From Lewinellaceae bacterium (GTDB lineage Bacteria; Bacteroidota; Bacteroidia; Chitinophagales; Saprospiraceae), in the NCBI GenBank assembly GCA_020636325.1, contig JACJYC010000016.1, positions 62,001-126,000 of the forward strand: a stretch of 64,000 nt of DNA, read 5' to 3'. Made by a program: the position numbers and the translations under genes. Below, piece by piece: positions 34,817 through 42,527 of this stretch; the stretch's first letter is position 1; every line of letters begins with the position of its first letter. Below the pieces are notes generated by a model, which ran no database searches, was not told where the DNA came from, and was given only the letters and a program-made list of their open reading frames with translations.

Positions 34817-35476
34817 TTAACCAACCGCCCTGCCATTGCGCAATTGCAGAATGCGGTTTGTCTTTTGAGCCAGTTCCATATTGTGGGTGACCAGGATGAG
34901 GGTGGCGCCGGATTCCTGATTGAGGTCGAACAGGAGTTGTTCGACCATATTGCTGTTTTCGCCGTCGAGGTTGCCGGTAGGTTCGTCGGCAAAGAGTATT
35001 CTGGGTTGGTTGGCAAAGGCGCGGGCCAGTGCGACGCGCTGTTGTTCGCCGCCGGACAGTTGGGTAGGGTAGTGGTGCCGGCGGTCCGCCAGCCCGATGC
35101 GGTCGATCAGGGTTTGCGCCGTTTTTTCCGCACCCTTTTTACCCTGCAGCTCGAGCGGGACCATGATGTTCTCCAGGGCTGTCAGGGTGGGCAGCAACTG
35201 GAAATTCTGGAACACAAAACCGACAAACTCATTGCGTACGGCCGCGCGTCGGTCCTCGTTGAGATCGTCCAGCGCTATGCCGTTCAGGATGACGGAGCCC
35301 GAGGTAGCCCGGTCCAGCCCGGCGCATAAGCCCAGCAACGTGGATTTACCGCTTCCGCTCGGCCCGACGATGGACAGTGATTCGCCTGCCCCGACCTCGA
35401 AGTTGATGTTGTCCAGTACCGTCAGCGAATGGTCGGCGCTCCGGTAGGTTTTACTCAGGTTTTTGACTTGCAGCAT
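34817..35476 (-). CDS. ABC transporter ATP-binding protein (LolD/YbbA/MacB type)
   Basis: 219 residues, a stand-alone ATPase: Walker A GPSGSGKST, Q-loop VFQNFQLLPTLT, signature LSGGEQQRV, Walker B ILFADEPTGNLD and switch His VTHNMELA. The LPTLTALENIMVPLEL region is typical of the MacB/LolD/FtsE cluster, which works with FtsX/LolC-type permeases. No permease gene is adjacent. The frame reads through an upstream 5-nt-periodic repeat, but the ATG at 35476 (MLQVKNLSKTY) is the real start. It differs from the MsbA-like exporter, which carries its own membrane domain. Confidence 0.92.
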   Translation of the reverse strand: MLQVKNLSKTYRSADHSLTVLDNINFEVGAGESLSIVGPSGSGKSTLLGLCAGLDRATSGSVILNGIALDDLNEDRRAAVRNEFVGFVFQNFQLLPTLTALENIMVPLELQGKKGAEKTAQTLIDRIGLADRRHHYPTQLSGGEQQRVALARAFANQPRILFADEPTGNLDGENSNMVEQLLFDLNQESGATLILVTHNMELAQKTNRILQLRNGRAVG

Positions 35477-35544
35477 GCGTTGGCTGGTTCTGTGATTTTC
35501 AGGATGGAAACGCTTTTGAGGGTAAATTGTTTGAATGAACTGAA

Positions 35545-35636
35545 TGGATCGATTGATCCGATTGGTTGGATTGATCCGATTGATTGGATTGATTCGATTG
35601 ATTCGATTGATTCGATTGGTTGGATTGATCCGATTA
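35545..35636. repeat. Pentamer-phased tandem repeat (GATTG/ATTCG/ATTGG)
   Basis: About 92 nt built from GATTGATTCG and GATTGGTTGG-type units with 5-nt phase. It lies between the alpha/beta hydrolase stop and the ABC ATPase start. It stays open in one frame as an Asn-Arg-Ile repeat, but this is an effect of the repeat, not a protein segment. Confidence 0.8.
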
Positions 35637-35662
35637 GGGGGAACCAACCGGCAGGCGTGAAA

Positions 35663-36526
35663 TCAATTGAAAAATCGAATCAATTCATTCGTCATCAGTT
35701 TCGGTTCTTCCTCCTGCACAAAATGGCCTGCTTCGGCGCAACGGACCACTTTTGCGCCGGGCACGGCCTTTTCCCATTTCTCCAACTCGTAGGATGGGAC
35801 AAATTTGTCTTTCATCCCCCAGAAAATGAGGAATGGTTTTGAGGTGATCTTCTCCCGTTGATTCCAAAGGGATTGCCACCAGTCGCCCGCGTCCATCAGT
35901 TCCAGCGCGAAGGTATAGGCGGCCCGCCGGGCTGCGGGATTGGGCAGGGCCCGCCTGTAATGACGATGGGCTTCCCGCGTCAGTTTTTTCTTGTCGCCGA
36001 AGGCCATCGGCATGATGACCTTCACCGGAAAGTTGAAGTAATGGTAAAGGGCTTTGCCGATCCAGGTTTTGAATATCTTTCCGGCGGATGCATAGTGGGC
36101 ATCCCAGCGAAGGTCCCACATCCAGCCGTTGAAGATGCAGATGCGCTGTACTTTTTCCGGGTGAGCGATCGCATAACTCAAGCCGATCCCCAGCCCGAAA
36201 TCGTTGGCCACCAGGTGGAAATTTTCGAGTCCGAGTCTTTCAATGAACATGCCCAGCCTTCGGGCGTGGCCCCGGCAGGTCAGGTCAGCACTTTGCGGCT
36301 TATCCGACAGCCCCATGCCGAGATAATCCGGCGCGATGCAGCGGTAACGGCCGCGAAGTTCGCGCACCAGGTCACGCCAGCCGAACGACCATTCCGGCGT
36401 ACCGTGGCAAAATAGAATGACCGGCCCGGCGCCTTCATCGATGTAGTGAATGCGGTGGCCTTCAAGTTCCATATAACGGGATTCAAACGGGAACAACCCG
36501 CGGTCAACCCAATCCGTATTGCTCAT
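35663..36526 (-). CDS. Alpha/beta hydrolase, haloalkane-dehalogenase-like
   Basis: 287 residues with HGTPEWSFGWRDLV (oxyanion and halide-site region), nucleophile elbow ANDFGLGIGLSY with an Asp (D109) rather than Ser, a late acid in WGMKDKFVP, and the catalytic His268 in AEAGHFVQEE. An Asp nucleophile is the mark of haloalkane dehalogenases and epoxide hydrolases. The HGTPEW motif favours the dehalogenase branch, but activity is not proven. The start overlaps the TetR gene end by 23 nt, so both are one operon. Confidence 0.87.
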   Translation of the reverse strand: MSNTDWVDRGLFPFESRYMELEGHRIHYIDEGAGPVILFCHGTPEWSFGWRDLVRELRGRYRCIAPDYLGMGLSDKPQSADLTCRGHARRLGMFIERLGLENFHLVANDFGLGIGLSYAIAHPEKVQRICIFNGWMWDLRWDAHYASAGKIFKTWIGKALYHYFNFPVKVIMPMAFGDKKKLTREAHRHYRRALPNPAARRAAYTFALELMDAGDWWQSLWNQREKITSKPFLIFWGMKDKFVPSYELEKWEKAVPGAKVVRCAEAGHFVQEEEPKLMTNELIRFFN

Positions 36527-37061
36527 GTCGGTATTTATTGATGAGGTGATCTTTCATGTCTTCCAGCGGGTATTGCTCCGGCGCCTGCAGCCATTGGATG
36601 CAGATCCCGTCGATGAGGGCAAAGAGGGTCAGCGCCTCCTGCTGCGGCGCCCGGGCGCCCAGTTTGCTGAATTGTTCCGCGAGTTGCCGGACAATAAAGC
36701 CGTTGATGGCCTCCAGCTTGGCGGCCGCTCCGACCCGGACCTCCGGCTGAAAGCGCACCATCTGCGCCAGCCGCCAGAAGGCCTCCTGTTCCCGGATCAG
36801 GATGAAGGACCGCCGGATATGATCGAGTACGGCCGCTCTTGGGTTTTCGATCAGCCGGTACCCCTCCATCGTTCCGGCAATCTGGCGCAGCCCTTCGTCC
36901 AGAATGGCTTCCAGCAAACCCGCCTTGTTTTCGTAATGCCGGAAGATGAGCCCTTCCGATACGCCCGCCTCCCGCGCGATGCGGCTGGTGGCCGTGCGGT
37001 CGTACCCTTGCGCGGCAAACAGGGCCAGGGCGGTGTGAAGGATTTGCTCTTTCTTGGTCAT
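36504..37061 (-). CDS. TetR/AcrR family repressor
   Basis: 185 residues. The N-terminal helix-turn-helix (about 3-50) reads LHTALALFAAQGYDRTATSRIAREAGVSEGLIFRHYENKAGLLEAIL, a textbook TetR DNA-binding domain in pieces. The ligand domain is variable. It overlaps and probably regulates the dehalogenase-like hydrolase gene. The start at 37061 is supported by the -7 box at 37079-37086 and by a perfect palindrome reaching the start codon. The longer frame to 37091 would begin upstream of the promoter box. Confidence 0.92.
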   Translation of the reverse strand: MTKKEQILHTALALFAAQGYDRTATSRIAREAGVSEGLIFRHYENKAGLLEAILDEGLRQIAGTMEGYRLIENPRAAVLDHIRRSFILIREQEAFWRLAQMVRFQPEVRVGAAAKLEAINGFIVRQLAEQFSKLGARAPQQEALTLFALIDGICIQWLQAPEQYPLEDMKDHLINKYRHEQYGLG

Positions 37062-37086
37062 AAGTGAGTAATCACTTACAAAAATA
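37061..37086 (-). promoter_or_regulatory. TetR-type operator and promoter of the regulator-hydrolase operon
   Basis: A perfect inverted repeat TAAGTGA-GTAA-TCACTTA (37061-37078) overlaps the start codon and the expected transcription start. It lies immediately after a minus-strand -7 box TATTTTTG (37079-37086). Position and symmetry fit negative autoregulation by the TetR protein. Confidence 0.75.
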
Positions 37087-37234
37087 TGCAAATTCGAGAT
37101 ACCCCGTACCGTTGGCGCAAAATTTTTTGAAAAAATCTGAAGATAAGCCTGTTTGCGGCCGGCAGATTACCATGTCTCCGGGGACGGCTTATGGACGGCT
37201 GCCGTATCAACCCGGATACTTGCCGCTGCGATCT

Positions 37235-37888
37235 TTATTTAAACCCCTGCTCGTTCCTGAACGCCACAAACGAATACACCAACGGGGCAAGGGCGATCAG
37301 TATGACTACGGCAAGGAACACGATCCAGCGGGTGTCAGCCGGCGTCAACAGCAGCGCAGGGATCAGCGCCAGTCCGGCAAAAAACCAGAGCTTGCCGCCG
37401 AACCGGTGCGTTTTTTTCCAGACCGCGTCGTTCTGCAAGGTCCACGGTGTGCGGAATCCGATGAAATAGTTGGGTTTGACGGACTGCAAATAGTTGCCCA
37501 TCAGGGGGAGAAGGACGGCCATGACCACCGGCAGAAAACTCATGAATCCGGCGCCTACCCCAGGCTGCACGCTGTGTACAATAGCCACGAAAATGACCGA
37601 TAACATAACCAGCACCGCCAGCTTGATCTGCGTATACCGCGCACCCATATTGCGGAGCTGGAATTTCGGGTCGATCCGCGGAATAACGGCCAGCAAACCG
37701 TACAACCCGATCATGACCAAGGGGATCAGCCAGGCCAGCTCGGCCTTGCTGCCCATCCGGTCTGCTTCTCCTTTGAAGTTGTAGTGAAGCGGTACCTGAT
37801 CCGGGATATTGTCCCACGTGATCGCCAGGTAAATGGCAGGCGCCAGGGTGATCAACCAGGCCGCCCATTCTTTTTTGATCGTGTTCAT
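37235..37888 (-). CDS. sdpI: SdpI family membrane protein
   Basis: 217 residues with about six transmembrane segments. The N-terminal part carries the DUF1648-like motif ITWDNIPDQVPLHYNFKGEADRMGSK, and the C-terminal SdpI block reads GNYLQSVKPNYFIGFRTPWTLQNDAVWKKTHRFGG in pieces. In Bacillus SdpI gives immunity to the SdpC toxin and holds SdpR at the membrane. No sdpC-like toxin gene is seen here, so the role in this organism may be different. Start codon and sdpR stop overlap as ATGA. Confidence 0.9.
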   Translation of the reverse strand: MNTIKKEWAAWLITLAPAIYLAITWDNIPDQVPLHYNFKGEADRMGSKAELAWLIPLVMIGLYGLLAVIPRIDPKFQLRNMGARYTQIKLAVLVMLSVIFVAIVHSVQPGVGAGFMSFLPVVMAVLLPLMGNYLQSVKPNYFIGFRTPWTLQNDAVWKKTHRFGGKLWFFAGLALIPALLLTPADTRWIVFLAVVILIALAPLVYSFVAFRNEQGFK

Positions 37889-38145
37889 CCGTCTTTCTTT
37901 AAGGTGAGCAACCAACCCAAAATGTCGTCGATAACCGTCGTATTCAGGGAATAAAGCACAAACTGCCCCTGCTTCTCCGCCGTCACCAGCCCCGCCTGTT
38001 TCAGCAGGTCCAGGTGATGCGATATGCTGGGCTTCGAAATGTCGAAAGCGTCGGCAATTTCCCCCGCCGTCAGGTCCTTTTCCTGCAACAGTTTCAGGAT
38101 CTCCCTGCGCGTCGGATCGTTCAGCGCTTTAAAGGCTTTGTTCAC
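37885..38145 (-). CDS. sdpR: ArsR family repressor, SdpR-like
   Basis: 86 residues from a GTG start (VNKAFKALNDPTRREIL). The winged helix includes DLTAGEIADAFDISKPSISHHLDLLKQAGLV and ends with the SdpR-like YSLNTTVIDDILGWLL. Longer frames upstream would cross the -7 box at 38166-38173 and a heptamer array, so they are rejected. The ATGA overlap couples it to sdpI. It likely represses the pair from the palindrome at 38211-38230. Confidence 0.9.
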   Translation of the reverse strand: MNKAFKALNDPTRREILKLLQEKDLTAGEIADAFDISKPSISHHLDLLKQAGLVTAEKQGQFVLYSLNTTVIDDILGWLLTLKKDG

Positions 38146-38165
38146 GGTCGGTCGTTTCTTTCTTG

Positions 38166-38230
38166 CAAAGATAACGGTCGCGAAAGCGGAAAGCAATAAA
38201 ATGATTAAATATTTAGATAAACGTCTAAAT
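38166..38230 (-). promoter_or_regulatory. Promoter and palindromic operator of sdpR-sdpI
   Basis: A minus-strand -7 box TATCTTTG (38166-38173) lies 21 nt before the GTG start. Upstream is ATTTAGA-TAAACG-TCTAAAT (38211-38230), a perfect 7-bp inverted repeat typical of ArsR-family sites. Confidence 0.65.
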
Positions 38231-38277
38231 GTTGCCGGTTTCAGGCCGGGTCTGATCGACGGCGATCCGCTCAACCC

Positions 38278-38391
38278 CCACTGACAACTGACCACTGACA
38301 ACTGACCACTGACCACTGTCAACTGACCACTGTCAACTGACCACTGTCAACTGACCACTGTCAACTGACCACTGACCACCGGTCACTGACC
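38278..38391. repeat. Heptamer array CCACTGA/CAACTGA/CCACTGT (about 16 units)
   Basis: Strict 7-nt tandem units that run into the stop codon of the haloperoxidase-like gene (its TGA at 38383-38385 lies in the last units). It fits the same C-N-A-C-T-K-A family, here with some T-ending units. Confidence 0.85.
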
Positions 38392-39717
38392 CTGCATATG
38401 CACATTAGCCACCACGTATTTCCCGACCTTTTCACCCTGGGCCACACCATTGTCTATGGCCGGCCGGTAGTGAATGCCGCCGTACATGCGGCTGATCGCG
38501 GCTTCGGAGCTGGCTTCCAGGAACGAGTTGAAGTCCCGCGGATTCAAACCGAATTCTTCTTCCACATTGTCGTGGTACGCGAAATTGTCGCCGAAAATGG
38601 AGGTCAGCGCCGTGGCGGCAGCCCTGGAGATCACGCTGTGCCCGCTGGTGTATTCCGGGAAAGGCGGCGTCTGCAAAGCGGGCAGCCAGTCCTCGTCGAT
38701 ATAGCGGTTGATGACGGTTTCCGGCCGGATCAGGTTGCTCCGGTATTTTTCATCCCAGCAGCTGATGAACGCGTCGAACAGGGCGATGGAAGTAAGGGCG
38801 TACGCCTGGGTGCATTTTGAAAAATCGGCTCCTGCTTTTCTGCAGGCGATGGCCGTAATGCCGATCCAGTGTCCGCCCGGCGTGATCTTCTTGGTCGCAA
38901 ACATCACGTGACCGGTATGGTGGGAAACGTACGGGTTGCAGTCCCAGAATTTGGCAATGGCCATCCGCTCTTCGTGGTCGCCTTCTTTCAGGGCATTGTA
39001 CACCTCCATGGTTTCCTTGTAGAACTGGCTGTTCTTGTCGGTGTTGAAGGGCGTGGGCGGCGGCGGGATGAATTGCTGGGCCGAATCCAGTACCAGGGTC
39101 CGGATCTCGTTCCAGTGCGGCTCGATCCCGTCCATGTAATCCGGCGGCGTGGGCTGCCAGGTGGCGGGGTCGTCGCTGATGGAATATTTCGGGAAGGTCC
39201 GGGTTTGGGCGTATTTATCCCCTTTTGACCACTGAAGGATATGCTGGCCGACGGCATCGCCGTATGCTACAGACCGTTCGAAGACAGCTTTCGGCATCTT
39301 CAGCGCCTTGAACTCGTCCATGATCTGGGTCCGGAACTCATCCATTTTATCCTCTGAAAAGATCAGGGCCTTTCCTACGGTCAGATAGGCGGCCACGGAT
39401 GCCAGCGGATAACAGTATTCCTGGCCGGCTTCCGGCTTGGGAACGTCCTTCAGTTCGGTGAGCTGGCCTTCCAGCGATTGGTACTCCGGATTGTCATTGA
39501 CCATAGCCTGGTACCCCGCTACGGCAGCGTAAACATAGATCCGGCTCGCCACAGGCGGGGAGAAAATATCGTGTACGATGACATCAGTGAGCTGCTTGAC
39601 GGAGCGGTGGTAGAACTCCGGATTGTGAGCCGCTTCCTGATAGTTCGGATCGACGTCCTCACAGGCGACCGTGAAAAGCAGAAGCGTCAACCCTGCCAAA
39701 AAATTGGTGAATCTCAT
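38383..39717 (-). CDS. Vanadium-dependent haloperoxidase / PAP2-type lipoprotein
   Basis: 444 residues. Lipobox TVAC with Cys19, then an all-helical PAP2/haloperoxidase domain. The vanadate/phosphate-binding set is complete and correctly spaced: K324-x6-R331 (EKYRSNLIRP), S358-G359-H360 (EYTSGHSV) and R410-x5-H416 (SRMYGGIHYRP). Vanadium haloperoxidases oxidise halides with H2O2; some relatives are phosphatases using the same site. It is predicted to be anchored in the outer membrane. An ATG four codons upstream is an equal alternative start. Confidence 0.87.
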   Translation of the reverse strand: MRFTNFLAGLTLLLFTVACEDVDPNYQEAAHNPEFYHRSVKQLTDVIVHDIFSPPVASRIYVYAAVAGYQAMVNDNPEYQSLEGQLTELKDVPKPEAGQEYCYPLASVAAYLTVGKALIFSEDKMDEFRTQIMDEFKALKMPKAVFERSVAYGDAVGQHILQWSKGDKYAQTRTFPKYSISDDPATWQPTPPDYMDGIEPHWNEIRTLVLDSAQQFIPPPPTPFNTDKNSQFYKETMEVYNALKEGDHEERMAIAKFWDCNPYVSHHTGHVMFATKKITPGGHWIGITAIACRKAGADFSKCTQAYALTSIALFDAFISCWDEKYRSNLIRPETVINRYIDEDWLPALQTPPFPEYTSGHSVISRAAATALTSIFGDNFAYHDNVEEEFGLNPRDFNSFLEASSEAAISRMYGGIHYRPAIDNGVAQGEKVGKYVVANVHMQGQ

Positions 39718-39889
39718 TTTTCCTCTCATTTTGCTTACACAAAGTTAGAAAGGCAAATGAATTTCCGGCAAATTATCTAACCAAAACCTTTGGCGCCGGG
39801 CCGCCAAATCAACGCTTATCACAAGGCGGCCGGGTTGGCGAACCGGCAACTCGCGGGGATCTGTATGAATTTTAGGCTCCTGAATTCGG

Positions 39890-40345
39890 CTAAAAATACC
39901 GGCCGACGCGGACGCTTGCGCTCAGCGCATCATCCAAGTTGAAAAAGAAAGCGCCCCGGGCCTCCACGCCAACGAACCATGGACCCGGTAAAGGGAAATC
40001 AAGCCCGATGGATAACGGTACCCCGTAGGAAAAAGAACGCTGGCGAATGGTATGGATGTTGAGTTCGGAATAACTGGTCAGCCCGTCATCAACTTCTATT
40101 TCATAATAGGATTGATAGGCATTCACCCGCCAGGAAGCGGAAATGCCGGTCCCGGCCCGGAGCTTCGGCCCCCACCGGGGAGTCAGTAAATATTTGACCT
40201 GAAGGTCGGACCATACCGCCCAACTTTGGTGTATATTGGAGTTGCTTTTAAGGAATACGACCGGGAACGCATTTACCGGGCCCAACCGGCACTTTTTTAA
40301 CAGAACCTTATGACCAACCGGCCAGGTCATTTTCAATTCGATCAA
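39890..40345 (-). pseudogene. Remnant of an outer-membrane beta-barrel protein
   Basis: About 130-150 residues that read as alternating amphipathic strands (AVWSDLQVKYLLTPRWGPKL, PLSIGLDFPLPGPWFVGVEA) and end in SASVRVGRYF, a barrel C-terminus with terminal Phe. There is no signal peptide, and the putative start lies where the oppositely oriented aspartoacylase-like gene begins. This looks like the 3' part of a longer gene whose 5' end was lost. It could instead be an intact short protein with an unrecognised start. Confidence 0.5.
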
Positions 40346-41386
40346 ATGAAGAAGAAGCTTTTGTTTTTTGTGTTGATGCTCGATGCCTTAACGGGAGCGG
40401 CGCAGCAGGATATCCCCGTAATCGAGACACTCGACCTGGCTGCGGCGCCGGCCGGACAGGTCAGCCGCTACTGGTTGCACATGATCTCCAACGGCCTTTC
40501 GCAGCCGGTGCTGGTGCCCGTTATGGTGGCCAAAGGCGTTAATCCGGGACCGGTCCTGGGCTTGGTGGCGGCCATTCACGGGAATGAGTTGAACGGGATC
40601 CCGATCATCCAGCAGCTTTTTCAGCAGATCGACCCGAAACAACTGAACGGAACGGTGGTCGCGGTGCCCGGATTGAACGCCGCAGGCATCCTGAACGAAG
40701 ACCGGTTGTTCAACGACCAGGAGGACCTCAACCGCCGGTTTCCCGGCAAGGAGAACGGGGATGTCAGCCAGCAATACGTCTGGCGGATCTTTGACAAACT
40801 CGTCCGGCATACCGACCTGCTGATCGACCTGCATACCGCCAGCTTCGGCCGGGTCAATACGATGTACGTCCGGGCTGACATGGACAGCGATACCCTCGCC
40901 GCAATGGCCCGCTTGCAGGGGGCTGACATCATCGTGAACAATCCCGGCATTCCCTCGGCAGGAGCGGGCAGCGGAGACCTGACCCTGCGCGCCTTTGCGG
41001 CATCCAGGGGGATTCCGGGCATTACCGTCGAATACGGCGATCCGCAGGTTTACCAACCGGATATGACCGCAAGAGGCCTGCGCGGCATTCAGCGGACCAT
41101 GGCTTACCTGAAGATGACCCAAAACCCGGTGGCGGAACCCGAAAAAGAGGCGATCCTGTGCAAAAAATCCTATTGGCTGTATACCGACGAAGGCGGGCTG
41201 CTCGATGTTACAGTTGCCTTAGGGCAGTCAGTAGCCAGGGGAGACGTCATAGGTATCCTGCGCAATCCGTTCGGCGATGTCATCCGCACGTATCAGGCGC
41301 CGGAATCCGGGGTGGTAATCGGCAAAAGCAGCAATCCGGTGAATCAGAGCGGCGGCCGCATCCTCCACCTGGGCGTCCTGAAATGA
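40346..41386 (+). CDS. Succinylglutamate desuccinylase/aspartoacylase family protein (secreted)
   Basis: 346 residues with a signal peptide (MKKKLLFFVLMLDALTGAAQ). A zinc carboxypeptidase-like fold of the AstE/ASPA family: zinc ligands H78 and E81 in IHGNELNG and H163 in DLHTASFG, the Arg-rich DLNRRFPG substrate loop, and E229 in GITVEYGDP as the likely catalytic Glu. A beta domain near the C-terminus (about 270-345) looks lipoyl/biotinyl-like. It hydrolyses an amide of unknown nature in the periplasm. Its promoter region must lie inside the barrel remnant. Confidence 0.85.
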   Translation: MKKKLLFFVLMLDALTGAAQQDIPVIETLDLAAAPAGQVSRYWLHMISNGLSQPVLVPVMVAKGVNPGPVLGLVAAIHGNELNGIPIIQQLFQQIDPKQLNGTVVAVPGLNAAGILNEDRLFNDQEDLNRRFPGKENGDVSQQYVWRIFDKLVRHTDLLIDLHTASFGRVNTMYVRADMDSDTLAAMARLQGADIIVNNPGIPSAGAGSGDLTLRAFAASRGIPGITVEYGDPQVYQPDMTARGLRGIQRTMAYLKMTQNPVAEPEKEAILCKKSYWLYTDEGGLLDVTVALGQSVARGDVIGILRNPFGDVIRTYQAPESGVVIGKSSNPVNQSGGRILHLGVLK

Positions 41387-41561
41387 AGAAACCGGACCGA
41401 TAAAAAATTCCGGTGCGCGCTGCAACATTCCCGCATATGGCACAGTTAAATGGAGAAGATGCAGGAATAAATCGAATTTTGTTTGTTCATACGATTCGCA
41501 CTTTGTAAGCCGAAGCCCGCCAGTTGAATACATATGCGACTTTGTACCAAAAACTACATGA

Positions 41562-42527
41562 ATGGAACCTAGCATTTTAGACATCCCGCCCGATTTTGTG
41601 CAGGAAGAAATGAAAGAGCTGATCGCCGATCTGGACATCAATATCCCGCCGAAGCGGCTCGACAGAAACCTCATTATTGCCACCTGGAACATCCGCGCTT
41701 TCGGGGATCTTACCCGGGAATGGCATTCGTCCCCCACTCAAAGCCCGCGACGGGACCTGGCCTCCGTACTGTCCATCGCCGAGATCATTTCCCGGTTCGA
41801 CGTGATCGCCATCCAGGAGGTGAAATCGGAGTTGAGAGCTTTGCGCGACACCCTTAAAAAGCTCGGACACAACTGGTCCATGATCCTGACCGATGTGACG
41901 CAGGGGGCTGCCGGCAATGGAGAGCGCATGGCTTTCCTGTTCGATACCCGGCGCGTGAAATTATCAGGGCTGGCCTGCGAATTGGTGGTGCCTTCGGAAT
42001 GGACAACCGAGATCAAGGAGGACGCCCTGAAAACGCAGTTTGCCCGTACGCCGTACGCCGTGGGGTTCCGTTCCAATGACAAGACCTTTGTCCTGGTGAC
42101 GCTGCATATCCTCTTCGGGAAAAATGAAAAAGAGCGGTTGCCGGAATTGAAGGCCATCGCGCACTGGATGGCGGATTGGGCGCGCCGCATGAACGACTAC
42201 GAACAGAACTTCATCGCATTGGGCGACTTCAACATCGAAGAGCGGGGCGACCTGCTGGCGCAATCCTTCCTGTCGGAGGGGTTGTATATCCCGCCTGATC
42301 TCGAACAGGTGACCCGCAGCATTTTTGATGAAACCAAATTCTACGACCACATTGCCTGGTTCAACGGCGCCAAAGGCATACCCGAGTTGTCCATGAAATT
42401 TCTGCAGGGCGGAAACTACAACTTCGTGGAAACGGCCCTGAAGAACAAAGAGTTGACGAAAAGCCAGCTTTCCTGGCACTTGTCAGACCATTACCCCTTG
42501 TGGGCGGAATTCGCGATCAATCAATAA
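41562..42527 (+). CDS. Endonuclease/exonuclease/phosphatase family protein (cytoplasmic)
   Basis: 321 residues, no signal peptide. EEP motifs in order: IIATWNIRAFGD, VIAIQEVKS (metal Glu), MAFLFDTRRV, FIALGDFNIEERGD and LSWHLSDHYPLWAEF. This is a different subgroup from the secreted EEP at 4410. It is convergent with the DksA-like gene and overlaps it by 7 nt. The substrate (DNA, RNA or phospho-compound) is unknown. Confidence 0.87.
   Translation: MEPSILDIPPDFVQEEMKELIADLDINIPPKRLDRNLIIATWNIRAFGDLTREWHSSPTQSPRRDLASVLSIAEIISRFDVIAIQEVKSELRALRDTLKKLGHNWSMILTDVTQGAAGNGERMAFLFDTRRVKLSGLACELVVPSEWTTEIKEDALKTQFARTPYAVGFRSNDKTFVLVTLHILFGKNEKERLPELKAIAHWMADWARRMNDYEQNFIALGDFNIEERGDLLAQSFLSEGLYIPPDLEQVTRSIFDETKFYDHIAWFNGAKGIPELSMKFLQGGNYNFVETALKNKELTKSQLSWHLSDHYPLWAEFAINQ

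Noticed and set aside
35477..35647. Asn-Arg-Ile repeat as an N-terminal extension of the ABC ATPase
   Set aside because: It is a translation of a tandem DNA repeat; the conserved ATPase begins at 35476.
38146..38322. Longer N-terminus for the SdpR-like repressor
   Set aside because: It would run through the heptamer array, the palindrome and the -7 box. The family N-terminus fits the GTG at 38145.
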